64,000 nucleotides of DNA from Gracilaria gracilis (GCA_030374805.1 JARGSG010000098.1:124001-188000); one strand, 5' to 3'; positions 29,414 through 40,622 are shown, numbered from the stretch's first letter. The notes: generated by a model not told the origin, from the letters alone. Translations and numbers: made by a program.

Positions 29414-32400
29414 ATGGAGGGCACTGACAACTTTGCGAAGCGCAAACAGCCCGATGAGCCCCATGGACGTCCACCGCAACCCGTTTTCAAGCGACAGCGT
29501 AAACAGGCTCCCGAGGACTTCGAGCTGGAACCAGATGACACTGAGCAACGAAACGCTGAGTTTCTCACACAATCTCAAGTGAAGGAGGATCTGCTCGAGG
29601 AAGCTATGTTGTTAGGTATCCCTTCCAAGTTTGACGACGACCCTAACATTGAGAAGGATGAAAACTTTTCTGATGCCCAAGCTGATTCTTTGTCAGACGT
29701 AGAGGCCGAACAATCGATAAAACCACAAGTTGAAGTCATTGATGTAGATGCCCTGGAATCCCAACCTTCTACAAACGAGATAACCGCAACACCTAAACCA
29801 ACTAATTTCGTTCTGTACAGGCCTATTCCATGGGGATTGGAACAGGCTCGGGCGCATGAGCAAAGGCGTCTGCTGGCCAAATTCAAGGCACACCCTGAGT
29901 TTTCTGAGGCATTCCGAACGCAATCCTGGCTAGACCCTGCAGAAGAGCAGCAACAGGGCTCTCTTTGGTCACAAATTCGCAAGGACCACTTGAAATCCCT
30001 TCTAGTCGACCCGCGATTTGTTCTTCGTTCGGCGCAGGTCGAACGCGACGACTTTTTGAAAGCGTACATGCGCCTACATCACTTTGCACACGCTGACCGT
30101 CTTTCTGACCTGCTTGGTCCCGCATCACGACCATCAGAGTACTGCCAGTTCCTACTTAATTTCATGTTGGATTTGTACAACAAAGCTGAAGTCAGAACCA
30201 AAATCGGCCAAACGCGTTGTTACGTCGCACACCGCACCCTTCTTGTCAATCATGACGGCTATTATCCTGACCATGACCCAATCATTAGACGCCTTGACTC
30301 TTTGGAGCGGAAAAAGAAACAAACCAGAGAAGTGGCGGATGCGTCATCAAGCTTGGACAGAAAGGGGGATACTTATCAAGAAGAGCTGATACATCTGGCT
30401 GAAGAACGCCTTGTCGACGAGAGTGACCAAGAGGAACCCGAAGAAACACGTTACAAATCTCAGCGGCTTCAGCTGCAAGACAAGGAAATGGATCAACTAT
30501 GCGACTTTGCGTCTTACATTCTCCGATCGTACATATATAATGTGTCCGGGGAAACCTTCTACAGCGCTGACGAGTTTGCAAAGTACAGCCAAGAGCAAGG
30601 CCTTTCGTTCCTGGATGCCGCACAAGCAGATGTAGAGCACCATTTTGATCGTCTTAAGTGGCTCAACGAGCCTGTTTTGGCTCCAACCCTTGGAAGAGCT
30701 AAGACCATTAAAGAGCCTCTGCAATTATGGCAACATGCCATTAACTCTTTCTCAGTCAAGAACTTAGCTCGTTGCGCTCTGATCCAGTCGGATTCGTTGC
30801 TAGACTGGTTGGAACATGTAACGCGTCTGAAAAATAATCCGAGCTCCCTTGAAGAATTCTATGCTTCCGAAAGACCTGTTGTGTGCTTTGCACCCGTTGC
30901 ACTATTGTATCTTGCCGATACGGCCATTGATTTTGCTTTAGAGGTCTTACGAGCTGCCATAAGCTTTGCTGAAAAAGACGATCTCTATGAGGAGGCAACG
31001 GAGAAGGCACATGAGGAGATGAAGGAACTTGATGACGAAGATGTGGACTCCAAGCTTGCGGAAAGTGGAGAAACTTCCGAGGAGTTGTCAACACTTATTG
31101 AGAGAGTGGATATTCACAGGGCTGCCAGTTGCAAGTACATGAAAAGTGCACAAGCAAGCTCCTTTATTCTGAACCAGATTCTGCAAATCGGCCCACTTCC
31201 AGATGGTTCGCCCAACCCCCGTTGGTTTGAAGCGGAATGGTCGCAGCGAAAAGTTCGCCCATATACGGCGTCAACCGAATTTGAACTCTGTTCTAGAGAC
31301 CCCGCAGTTAAGGTGACGGTCCCCGACAGCGCGATGATAGAAACAAGGGCAATCTTAATGGGCATTAATTCATTCCATCATATGCTCTTGTATACTAAGG
31401 GATCTGGTTTATCAGGGGTTCCGAAAAAGCTTCGCAAGTCTTTGTCCTCAGAAGAGGCAAGGCGGTTTACGAAAGAAGCACATGAGTCATGGAAAAAAGC
31501 GAGTGGTGGTAGAAATGTTCCAAAGAAGGTTGAGACCGTCTCTGCAGAGAAAGAAGCCATTCGGCCTGCGAGAACGGATCTCGTCCCTTCTGAGAAAGGC
31601 CAGGCCGTGTTGAAGCAAACAGAAGGAACGAATGTACACAAAGTGAAGGAAGTGGAAAACGCAGCAAGAGAGAACGGGGAGGCAAAAGGCAAAGAGCAAA
31701 GGAATGAGCCTCAAATCTCTGACGAAGGTGTACGTTCAAAAGACAACGAAACTACCGGCAATGAGCAAGTCGTTTCAAAGCTTGTTCCGGAGATGATGGA
31801 CTTAGACATGATGAATCAGAGCAAGACATCCACACAAGAGGCCATCGCCAAGAATGAAGACATGGCTGGTCCAGAAGAAACTAGCAATACACGCAAGTCC
31901 GGAGAAGGTGTGACGGGGAAAGCGAGTGAAGAGAACGCGAGCAAAGACATTCAGAGTGAGACGAAACCAACGACAGATATCATCATTAACTCAGAAGCCA
32001 AGAAGATTCCAAGTAGCGGTATAGAGAGACGGCCAGTCATGGGTCCAAGCTCCCAGAACATGTGTGAAGCTTTCTCCAAGGACACTACTTCGAAACAGGA
32101 GATGAAAGGAGATGAAGCAGTTAACTCCGCTCCGAAGCCACCATTGCAAGACGAGAGAGAGTCCTTCACCGAAGACGCTACCTCAGGAGGAAAGAACGAG
32201 AGGAAGGAAAAGTACAGCACATTTTTCGGAGTCGCGAACCTTGCAGAAGGTATTCTAGCTAGCGTTGGCCTCAAGGAGTGGCGGAGTATTAAGTTTGAGG
32301 ATATGAAAGCTACTTTGGCTAAACTCACAGGGGAATCTACAACAGATGACGAACAAACCTCTACTGAAGATGGTGAAGAAGACGGTCTGCTGCGACATAG

Positions 32401-32734
32401 AGCATCCTCGATTTGCTATAACCGTCTTCGTTGGATTGTGCTTCATGCTTTAGGAATCAATATGGAGGAAAAACTAAGTGCAGAAAAACCATTGGGTTAT
32501 GCAAGCACAGCGAACTACGCAAACTTTCGGCAGTTTCGATCCAAGAAGCCCTTGGCGATTGCTGACGACGCTTTCTTTCTGTTGGCACAATTAACGGAGC
32601 AGTTCGTCAGGTGTGAAGCGGAAATTCTCATGGAGTGCGCAGCACACGATGACGGGCGTCCATGGATCGATCGTGCGGACGTCGCTCTTGTTCACGCGGT
32701 GCGGAAGAAGGATTTCCCGTACAAGACTTTATAA
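29414..32734 (+). CDS. Large nuclear-type protein with C-terminal histone-fold-like region
   Basis: A 1106-residue single-exon gene not assigned to a known family. The N-terminus is basic (KRKQPDEP ... KRQRKQ), then acidic. Residues about 140-620 look folded and helical (PIPWGLEQARAHEQRRLLAK, YRKHP-type charged helices, HRTLLVNHDGYYPDHDPIIR). Residues about 660-970 are Lys/Glu-rich and disordered. The last 75 residues (FRSKKPLAIADDAFFLLAQL, then TEQFVRCEAEILMECAAHDDG and WIDRADVALVHAVRK) have the helix-strand-helix pattern of histone-fold subunits. A role in a chromatin or transcription complex is inferred. The ATG at 29414 is the first in frame and follows the tRNA gene, which is on the other strand, by 193 bp. 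Confidence 0.7.
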   Translation: MEGTDNFAKRKQPDEPHGRPPQPVFKRQRKQAPEDFELEPDDTEQRNAEFLTQSQVKEDLLEEAMLLGIPSKFDDDPNIEKDENFSDAQADSLSDVEAEQSIKPQVEVIDVDALESQPSTNEITATPKPTNFVLYRPIPWGLEQARAHEQRRLLAKFKAHPEFSEAFRTQSWLDPAEEQQQGSLWSQIRKDHLKSLLVDPRFVLRSAQVERDDFLKAYMRLHHFAHADRLSDLLGPASRPSEYCQFLLNFMLDLYNKAEVRTKIGQTRCYVAHRTLLVNHDGYYPDHDPIIRRLDSLERKKKQTREVADASSSLDRKGDTYQEELIHLAEERLVDESDQEEPEETRYKSQRLQLQDKEMDQLCDFASYILRSYIYNVSGETFYSADEFAKYSQEQGLSFLDAAQADVEHHFDRLKWLNEPVLAPTLGRAKTIKEPLQLWQHAINSFSVKNLARCALIQSDSLLDWLEHVTRLKNNPSSLEEFYASERPVVCFAPVALLYLADTAIDFALEVLRAAISFAEKDDLYEEATEKAHEEMKELDDEDVDSKLAESGETSEELSTLIERVDIHRAASCKYMKSAQASSFILNQILQIGPLPDGSPNPRWFEAEWSQRKVRPYTASTEFELCSRDPAVKVTVPDSAMIETRAILMGINSFHHMLLYTKGSGLSGVPKKLRKSLSSEEARRFTKEAHESWKKASGGRNVPKKVETVSAEKEAIRPARTDLVPSEKGQAVLKQTEGTNVHKVKEVENAARENGEAKGKEQRNEPQISDEGVRSKDNETTGNEQVVSKLVPEMMDLDMMNQSKTSTQEAIAKNEDMAGPEETSNTRKSGEGVTGKASEENASKDIQSETKPTTDIIINSEAKKIPSSGIERRPVMGPSSQNMCEAFSKDTTSKQEMKGDEAVNSAPKPPLQDERESFTEDATSGGKNERKEKYSTFFGVANLAEGILASVGLKEWRSIKFEDMKATLAKLTGESTTDDEQTSTEDGEEDGLLRHRASSICYNRLRWIVLHALGINMEEKLSAEKPLGYASTANYANFRQFRSKKPLAIADDAFFLLAQLTEQFVRCEAEILMECAAHDDGRPWIDRADVALVHAVRKKDFPYKTL

Positions 32735-34031
32735 AAGAAACACGCTTCGTAAGTACGCGTACAATTGTCAAGATGAAGAGCAGCTGCCCTTGTACGACGC
32801 TTCTTCCGGAACTCGCCGGGAGACAGAATCATCTCGAACTTGAAGACTTGTCTTACTCTGATGGTGTTTGTAATTTTCTTGTCTGAGGCCTCAACGTGCC
32901 CTTGATTTTGTGGAATAAGGTACGTGTATGTTGAATCTCCCCTATCTCCAGCATTTTTGGATCCAGAAGGGTTCATCGGGAGTTCTTATTTCTCTCTCTC
33001 ATTTATGAAACGCGTACGTGAATTACTCGTACGCGGGGGTATGCTAAGAACCCCAACACCCTATAACACTTATCTATACACCGTAGCCACAAACTACAAA
33101 TCATTAGCCGTGCTACTGTACACTCACGGGGCTATAAGATGGTACAAAGAAAGTATTAACCGCAGAAGCGTTTCGTTTGCGAGGATTATCGCCTTCTTCG
33201 CTGAACCTCTCCATTCAACCTCTAGAGCTCGCCGCGTGAGGTGTACACCACGACAAGGCGCTTCGCATGTACCGCTTTCGTTGCCATTGCCTAATTTGTG
33301 TCTCTACTAGGCTATCTCTAGAAGTAACTTACTACTAGTAAGGCTCCAACAAGTAGAGTCGGCCCTTTTGTAGGTAAAATAGTGTGGAACACCAGTGGAG
33401 ATGTAGGAAGGTCAGGCTTGTGTCATGTATTGCTGCCCCTTGCGAGACGGAGAAGTGAATACGTGGTGCACACTCTCGCTCCCTGAGGTGGCGTGCGCTG
33501 TAATAACAATGCCGAATATCAAATCTTGAGCTCGTGCTGGTTAGTGAGGCACAGAAACCAGTATCGCCGGAGAATCAGTGCTATTTGGAAGGAAGAGTAC
33601 ATGTTTCTTTTGGACCCCCTGTATCATACACAGTACAAGTGATGTCCACTGTTTGCGCGAGAAAAAGGGAGAGCGGAATCAGAGGAACGCACTCTTTTCT
33701 CGAACAACAGTGAATTTACCTTTTGGTGGCAAGAGTAGCACATGAGCGTCCATCAAGGTCTGTTCTACTGACCAATGAGTTGTTCCGAAAACGCTCTGTC
33801 GCAATCGAAACGTAGGAGCGCAGAATGTTTGGCGCCAAGCGAAAGGGAACTGCTTGCTAGAACAAACAGTATACAGATTGATTGCAATAAAGGCGTCGGT
33901 CGCAGTTGGTGGACATCTCCTCGCAACACTAAGAATGTGAGGTACAGGTTCCGCTGCGAGTGGAAGTTGACGGCATCAAGCGATATGTACAGAGGAAGAA
34001 GCAAGAAGCTATGTGAAGACAAGCTACTATA
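32735..34031. other. Intergenic region between histone-fold-like gene and CDK
   Basis: 1.3 kb with several short frames on both strands (the longest about 128 codons at 32924-33310, lacking an ATG near its start). None resembles a known family. It is probably 3' UTR of both convergent genes plus spacer. Confidence 0.45.
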
Positions 34032-35074
34032 TCAAGTACCAGGGAGTTTCTCAAACAATGGTGCGCCATCTAGAGGCTTGAAGGTGGTGCGATCTAGATC
34101 ATCAAAGTAGAAATGCGAAAGCGCTTCAGCAGCGGTAATTCTCTGACGCGGGTCGTAAACGAGCATTCTGGACAGTAAATCAAGTCCGTAGCGATCGAGA
34201 TTCTGCACGGTACTCCCTATATGCCGACTGCGCCACTTTGGGAAGTGGTGAGAATACTCTGGTAGTGATGTGACATCTGACCACATTTCGGTTGTGGGAG
34301 TGCCTAGAGCATTGAATATCTTATGCAACTGGTCGATTTCGGAGTCTCCTGGAAACAATGGGGTCTTCATAACCATCTCTGCAAATATGCAGCCAATGGA
34401 CCAGATGTCAACCGGGGTAGAATACTTTCTGGCGCCCAGGAGAATCTCCGGGGCGCGGTACCACAAGGTGACAACCTCGTGGGTGTAGTGGCGAACGGGG
34501 ATTCCAAAGGCGCGCGCCAGACCAAAGTCGGCGAGTTTCAACATTCCGTGCTTGTCGATGAGGAGGTTCTGTGGCTTGAGATCGCGGTGAAGCACGCGAC
34601 GCGAATGGCAGAAGGCAATGCCGTTGATGAGCTGGTACAAGTAGGACTTGACGAGCATGGGTGGCATCTCGGTGACAGAGTCCATGTAGCGCTTGAGGTC
34701 CTGATCGAGGTACTCGAAGACGAGGAAGAGCTTCTTCTCGACGTGGACGACATCCTTGAAGTCGACGATGTTGGGGTGGGCTTGCAGCTCCTTGAGAATG
34801 GAGATTTCTCGGATGGCGGTGGATGGCACTCCTGTAGGTGTACAAGGCGCGACGAAGGTGGGGGGGTGGAAATTGACAGGTAGTGGGGCTGGTTTGATGA
34901 TGGAAGCAAGGCGCAAGGAGAGCAAGGGAATGATGAAGAGGACTTACCTTCGTCTTCCTGCTCAAGGCGAATTTTCTTGAGGGCGATGAGATTGCCGGTG
35001 CTGAGTTCGCGGCCCTTGTAGACGACGCCATAGGTGCCTTCTCCTATTTTATGGAGCGTGACATAACGTTCCAT
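34032..35074 (-). CDS. CDKA: Cyclin-dependent kinase with PSTAIRE helix (CDC2/CDKA)
   Basis: Two exons on the minus strand, 34948-35074 and 34032-34831, with a 116-nt intron (GTAAGT...CTACAG), give 308 residues. The join restores [14 protein letters not shown], an exact PSTAIRE cyclin-binding helix. Kinase motifs: [11 protein letters not shown] (P-loop with Thr14/Tyr15), ALKKIRLE (catalytic Lys), [19 protein letters not shown], activation loop [18 protein letters not shown], then [10 protein letters not shown]. Length and motifs are those of Cdc2/CDK1-type kinases that drive G1/S and G2/M with cyclins. Reading without splicing gives two broken frames. A GA-rich microsatellite lies just upstream, around 35200-35225. 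Confidence 0.96.
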
Positions 35075-36049
35075 GGGCAGACGGGATTGAGGATTGGGTG
35101 TTGCGGCGACGACACTGCGACCACGGGGTGCGGGGAAAAGTGGGGAGGGAGGCGGATGGGCGTGGCTGAAAAGGTGAAGGTGAGTGGAAGAGGGCGCGTG
35201 TGAGAGAGAGAGAGAGGGAGAGAGGAGCTGATGTTACTGTTTGTAACTATCTAGCTAGCCTTTCTGCTTGCGCACAGCTGCAGTACAGAGACACGCTTCG
35301 TGGAGTGGCCAGCAATTGACGGTGGCTTTTGCACGTGCACCATATTATGCATCAACAGCGCTCTGTGAGGACGTTTTGCACGTTTTGTGACGCTGTAGTT
35401 TGTGGGCTCTTTCAGACGCGGTCGCACACCTTTGCGACAGAAAATGGGCACACGGGCAAGTGCGACAACGGCTGACGAAAGCACTCAGCCGCTCGTTCGG
35501 AGGACGAGTCGACGACCCGCTGGTAGATTTAAAGTTTACCGCATGTTGGCAAACTCCTCCACAATGAGGACTCCACGGTGGAGTCTCCACCTGTGCTGTC
35601 CAACATGCTGTCCACCCATGGGCCATGAACAGTAAAATTATGAGGAAGCTGAATCAACTTGATGCAACAGTTCGGTTCGGCTTTGTCATATTGTTCATGT
35701 GTGGACAACATGTTAGCTGAGGGCCTGCTGAGGGCCTGCATGGTCCATGATGCCATCAACAGCGGCTAACGCAGTCCAGCCTTCTTATTAAAAGTACTGT
35801 AGCACAAGAATTAGATGCTTTTGTCACAAACATACAGCGAGTGCGTTTTTTACTAATTTTTCCGGTTGTTTTTCGCCATACCAAACCAAAAAGCCCCCCG
35901 TAGCCTTCTGTGCGCTCAAATCCGGCAGCAAGCAACTGCCGCAAATACGGCAAATATCATATCTACAGCCAAGCATGACAGCTAACAATAATCCGCAATG
36001 GCAGCAACAGTTTCCATTGCGCAAACACGGCCACGTGCACAGGTATGTA
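35075..36049. other. Intergenic region between CDK gene and TE1, with small inverted repeats
   Basis: 975 bp without a recognised gene. It includes a GA-rich tract (35200-35225), a 17-bp palindrome GACTCCACGGTGGAGTC at 35569-35585, and an imperfect foldback (AACATGCTGTCCAC at about 35605 against GTGGACAACATGTT at about 35700). These may be remnants of a small foldback element. Confidence 0.45.
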
Positions 36050-36083
36050 CCAACGGTACAGGTGAACACTGTGATTAGTGTGG
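36049..36083 (+). repeat. TE1 left terminal inverted repeat (35 bp)
   Basis: It starts ACCAACGGTACAGGTGAACA and is the exact reverse complement of 38084-38118. The first base may belong to the TA target site. Directly inside begin AGTGTGG/CCACACT palindromes. Confidence 0.95.
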
Positions 36084-38117
36084 CCCACACTATTTCGGTG
36101 AGGCTGATTTTGGACACCCTCACAAGAAATAGTGTGGGCCACACTATTTCGGAACCCACACTAATAACGTTACGGATTTAATAGTGTGGCCCACACTAAT
36201 TACAACTCACGGAATTAGTGTGGGTGTCTGGCAGTACGAGATTGCGACATTATCAGTTGCTTCCGACGGAAAGACCCTCAAAGTTCTCGCGATACTTACG
36301 CACAATTCGTTGCAACTCAGGAAACAATTGCCGCTCCTCCCACTGCCCGTTAAGATTCAGGGCCATACCGCAGCGGATCATGGCCTTCCTCGCGTACGAA
36401 ACACCATCACTGTCGCGTTGCGCGCTTACGGTTCGAACAGACTGTGCTCCCAGCTTCAAGAAATAACGTTTCCCAGGATTTGTAAGTTTTCCTGATGACC
36501 TTAACCCATCCGACCATAGTCCTTTCTCTAACAGACCCATCTTATGTTCGCCCCACTCTTTCCTCCAATTTGTTTTGAGCTTCTGAATTACGAAGCTGTC
36601 GGCAGGTTGCACCAAGTGTGTCGCATTACACGGAAAGAAGCGTATCTCCGTATTGCTCTCTGCCAGTGCTTAGTGTACCTCGTCGTTCACAGCGTGCGTA
36701 TTCACGTTGTCAATGTAGAGGATCCGCTTTCTTCCATTCGGTAACCGAGTGAAAACCCTTTTCTCTCGTAGCCACTGCAAAAACACCCGCTTATCCATCC
36801 AGGCTTTCGGTCCTGTGCGGTACACGACACCCGGGACGTCGTCCGGTAGTCCACGGATGGGGTAATTCTTATCCGCATTCTTAAATATGAGCATCGGAGT
36901 TTCGAGTCGCGCGTTGGGTTCCCCTGCTATGAGCACCATCATGGTTATACCGTCATCGCCAGAAACCACATCGGCATAGCGTACGATTGTATCGCCCACT
37001 AGCGCTAATGTTTTGTGGTTGTCCATTTTCATGCAAAAGTGAGTTTCGTCTGCGTTGTATACATCTTCTTCTCGGAGGCCATTGGATTGGAAATCCCGCG
37101 CAAGCTGTCCGAGGTGAAAGGCCACCTCTTGCTTAATCTGTTCCTGCTTAGCTGGGGAAACCATTAATTTCCCGCACTGGTAACGGCTCACGACGCTGTA
37201 TTTGGATATGAAGGATTGAATCCACCTCGGGGTTACGAGGTCTTTTATGGGCGTGCCATTGCGAGGGTCAACAGTATTCAAGTTATACACTCCACTCGTG
37301 TTTCTCTGTATAAGATGGAGCGCAAGACGGCGCAATAACTGAGTATTGAACTTCATACCAGACTTTCGCATGCGGTTGAAATCGTTGTATAAGTCGGTGT
37401 ATAGCGCTGCTACCCATGGCGTGACACGGCGCCCTCGTCCGCTTTGTGTCTTGCAGTAGTGGCGCTTTAGTCCTGTCTTTGTATGCTTAACAAACGAATA
37501 CTTTTGGGTCCTGGCTGCTCTACTGTGTCGTTCTACAGTTGCTTCACGTTGTTTCCAGTACCTGCTTGCGCGCTGTAGGTTGGCTTTGACACTGCTTGGA
37601 AAGAATTCTGGGAATTGGGACACTGTCTTTGACGCAATATGCTTAGGGCCATCTTGTGCTGCTTTTTCGATCATTTACTTTGCTATGCGGGCTTTGTGGG
37701 TGTTGGTCAGCACCATTTGCACTTTTCGCTTGGGGTTTGCATCAGATTCTGGGTTGGATGCAGAGTGTTGCCCAGCTGGGGTGGTCTCTGTAGATGGAAC
37801 TTCGTTTGTGGGGGTTGCAGCAGTGTTTGTGGTGCTCGCATTGGCCTGCATTTGAGCAAATGACGATAATAAAGGAGAGGCAAAGAGAGACATGATATAA
37901 AGAGTTGTCAGGGGAAACGGCTGTTGGAGAATGCGAGTGGCTACGGGGATCTGAATCTTTGTATTTCCCGCCCAAACTGTTTATATCTGTTGCAAACCCA
38001 CACTAATTAAGTTTGTGATCGGTACAGGTGAATGTGAAATAGTGTGGGCCACACTATATAGCGTTGCCACACTATTTTTCCACCCACACTAATCACAGTG
38101 TTCACCTGTACCGTTGG
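36050..38117. mobile_element. TE1: pogo/Tc1-mariner-like DNA transposon, complete with terminal repeats
   Basis: A 2068-bp element bounded by exact 35-bp inverted repeats and carrying a DDE transposase on the minus strand. The left flank is TA; the right flank is TG, so the expected TA target duplication is imperfect. Both subterminal regions contain multiple copies of the palindromic core AGTGTGGGCCACACT or halves of it, probably transposase binding sites. The right end lies 100 bp upstream of the ABHD11-like start codon. TE2 at 58.6 kb is a relative with different outer ends. Confidence 0.9.
36253..37893 (-). pseudogene. TE1 pogo-like DDE transposase, two in-frame TAA codons
   Basis: One reading frame of 547 codons from ATG 37891-37893 to TGA 36253-36255, interrupted only by TAA at 37675-37677 and 36670-36672. 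The stops were placed by aligning with the TE2 protein in the same window: the first falls opposite Trp, the second opposite Lys. The N-terminal region resembles an HTH (LTNTHKARIAK, then FPSSVKANLQRASRYWK). The catalytic triad appears intact: YNADETHF (first Asp), RILYIDNVNTH (second) and LVQPADSFVIQ (third). The family is the DDE superfamily endonuclease of pogo/Tigger type. No product could be made without readthrough, yet no indel is present, which suggests recent inactivation. Confidence 0.9.
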
Positions 38118-38118
38118 T
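38084..38118 (-). repeat. TE1 right terminal inverted repeat (35 bp)
   Basis: Exact reverse complement of 36049-36083. It ends ACCTGTACCGTTGGT and abuts the leader of the ABHD11-like gene. Confidence 0.95.
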
Positions 38119-38217
38119 GCGCTGCGAACGAGTGTTCATGTGTCCACCGCCGTCAACCGTCGCCCCATCAACGCCGCCGCCGCCGCGCGCGTCGCCGTCC
38201 ACCGCAACGCGCCGCCC

Positions 38218-39264
38218 ATGATGCGCGCGCGTCTCGTCGCGCTTGCGCGCGCCACGCGCCGCCGCCTGTGCACCTCGCCGCCGCCGCCGCACACGCCCGT
38301 CGCGCTGCACTCCGTATCGGTGCCGCCGCGCACGCCGCCGCCGCCGCCGCCGCCCGCGCCCGCGCCCGCCCGCGCCGACGCACCGCCGCCGCCGCCGCCG
38401 CCGCCCGTCGTGGTGCTACACGGCGTGCTGGCGTCCGAGTGCACTTACCGTTCGTTGCTCAACCGGCCCGACTTTGGTAAGTTGCGCCGCCGCTAATCTG
38501 GCCGCCGCTAATCTGGCCGCCGCCTTGTGCCAATCGTGCATTATACTGACTGTCGCCGCCGCCTCGCAGTGCCTGCGCGCGAGAAGATCGCGCTCGACCT
38601 ACGCAATCATGGCCGCTCGCCGCACGTGTGTGCGCCGCACGCCATGACGTACGACGCCATGCTGGCCGACCTGGTGCACTTTCTGCACAGCCGTCGCATC
38701 GAGCGCGCCACCGTCATCGGCCACAGCATGGGCGGCAAGCTGGCCATGCACCTCGCGCTGTCGCACCCGCGTCTGGTGTCGCAGCTCGTGGTGGTGGACG
38801 TTGCGCCCGTTCAATACCGCCCGTCCAACCACCCTTCCGACGCGCTCAACGCCAGTCGCGCCATGCTCAGCGTCGACCTGTCCGCCGTGCGCACGCGCCA
38901 CGACGTCGATCGCCAGCTCTTGCACCACGGCGTTTCGTCGCAGGCGGTGCGAAACTTCCTGCTTACCAACCTTGCCGCGCACAATGGCGCGCAGCAGCGG
39001 TACCGCTGGAAGCCCAATTTGCAAGCTATTTACGCCTCTATGCCTACCATTATGTCCTTCCCGCCGCAGGAGGGGCGCCGATTCGAGGGGCCTACTTGCG
39101 TCATTCGCGGTGCCAATAGCAACTATGTTCCATTCCAAGCTATGCGCGCTGTCACCTCTCTGTTTCCCAACACCAAGCTCGTCACTATATCTGATGCTGG
39201 ACACTGGCTCCAGTCTCAGATGCCCGATCAATTTTGCGCTGCTGTCAACGACTTTGTCAATTAA
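38218..39264 (+). CDS. ABHD11-like alpha/beta hydrolase, probably mitochondrial
   Basis: Two exons, 38218-38476 and 38570-39264, with a 93-nt intron (GTAAGT...CTCGCAG), give 317 residues. The N-terminus MMRARLVALARATRRRL is basic and amphipathic, fitting a mitochondrial presequence, and is followed by a polyproline linker. The hydrolase begins at VVVLHGVLASECTYRSL. The nucleophile elbow GHSMGG has Ser139; the catalytic His is His298 in SDAGHWLQSQMP; REKIALDLRNHGRSPH and VVDVAPVQYRPSNH are typical of the ABHD11/YfhR-like group. In mammals ABHD11 is a mitochondrial lipid or ester hydrolase; the substrate here is unknown. TE1 ends 100 bp upstream of the ATG, so its subterminal sequence may lie in the promoter. 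A 16-bp direct repeat sits inside the intron. Confidence 0.88.
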
Positions 39265-39344
39265 CCAACAACATCCTCACTCACAACTCTCAGCCACACC
39301 CAGCGATCGCCTCACCCTTGTCATTCAAATGCCTCATGTTTCTA

Positions 39345-40622
39345 TCATTTCTTTGGAGTGAGCGGAGGCTGTTCAAAGTACCACATATCTGCGTATCGTC
39401 TTCCGTGGAAGAAGCATTTGAACACCTGTACATTATACTCAGCCGGGAACACTTCCATAAAGTCCTTACTCCAAGGTTGTCCGAGGCAGAAGAATGACGT
39501 GCCGCTTCCGCTCATCAACACAACCTGCATTGTTTTATAATACCGGCCATAAGAGAGCAGTCGGTCCAATCCTGTTAGTACACCTTCGGTCTTGATATGC
39601 TCTTCGGTCACTGAATATGTAAAAGGCGCCTTGTAGCTGTGCAACTTACGTTAAAGCCCGCTTTGTACAAGTCTTCTTTTAACTTCTTCAACTTCGGCAT
39701 CAGTCGGAAACTAGGAATCTCTAGGTCATTCACAAAATCAGCAAAGATCACCCCTTTCTCCATCTTGCGCAGCAATTCGCGCGGGTCCTTGTCGGAGCAC
39801 TCTGACAAGTCAAGATTCTTAAACACCTCCGCTGTCGACAATCCCTCTGCCGGCTTCACAATGTACAACGACTGAGGAGGTAATCGCGGAACCTTTTCCA
39901 TCACCTCGCCACGACCGGTGCAGTACGCAGTTCCCTCCGATAGAAAGAACGATATGTCAGATCCGAATTCTGCTCCGAATTCGGCCAGCTCGTCGGCGGT
40001 ACATGGTTTACCGCACAGTTGATTGACGGCCCACAGCGCGGTGGCGGCGTTTGCGGAACCGCCGCCTAGACCGGCTTCATGTGGGACGCGCTTTTCGAGG
40101 CGCACGCGAAAGTACTTTTCGATGCCCGTTTTCTCGCGAAACTTGCTGATCGCACGCAGCACCAAGTTTGAAGAGTCTGTTGGTATTTCCGACTTGTCGC
40201 ATTCTAAAGAATCCTGTTCCGGATTGGCGTCGTTCTCAGCCTTGACTGAGAAATACAATGTGTCGTGCAGGCTTATCGACTGGAACAGAGAGGCAAGCTC
40301 GTGGAAACCTGGAGATTGACATGTCAGTGAAAGCAGCTTTGCGCATTTGCGAGACCGATCGGGAGTCACCGAGATTTGTTGTTCGTGGAGCGCCGCTCTA
40401 CTCACCGTCTGGGCGTTTTCCAACGATGCGAAGAAAGAGGTTTATCTTGGATGGGCTTCCCAATCTCAGGTCCCATTCGTCTGGGGACACCACAGATTTC
40501 TCGTCCGGAAGTGATTTTGATGCCGTCATCAAAGATCGCAGGCGGCATCTTTTCGATTGCGCATTGTGTGTTCGTTGTAGAAGCGGTTTGTTGGCAAATG
40601 CAGAGACAAAGCAAGGATGCAT
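39345..40622 (-). CDS. ispE: 4-diphosphocytidyl-2-C-methyl-D-erythritol kinase (IspE/CMK), plastid MEP pathway
   Basis: Three exons, 40406-40622, 39650-40308 and 39345-39524, with introns of 97 and 125 nt (GTGAGT...CTCCAG and GTAAGT...ATGCAG), give 351 residues. IspE phosphorylates CDP-methylerythritol in the plastid isoprenoid pathway. Visible motifs: SKINLFLRIVGKRPDG|FHEL (exon 1/2 junction), the GHMP ATP-binding motif PHEAGLGGGSANAA (about 144-157), FGSDISFFL and the C-terminal VVLMSGSGTSFF (about 293-304) in the third exon. The first 50 residues (MHPCFVSAFANKPLL) form a probable transit peptide with Phe at position 5, red algal style. The gene is convergent with ABHD11, 80 bp away. Confidence 0.95.

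Noticed and set aside
32924-33310. 128-codon plus-strand frame after the histone-fold-like gene
   Set aside because: Starts at a GTG, has no recognisable domain, and lies in a region that looks like 3' UTR and spacer.
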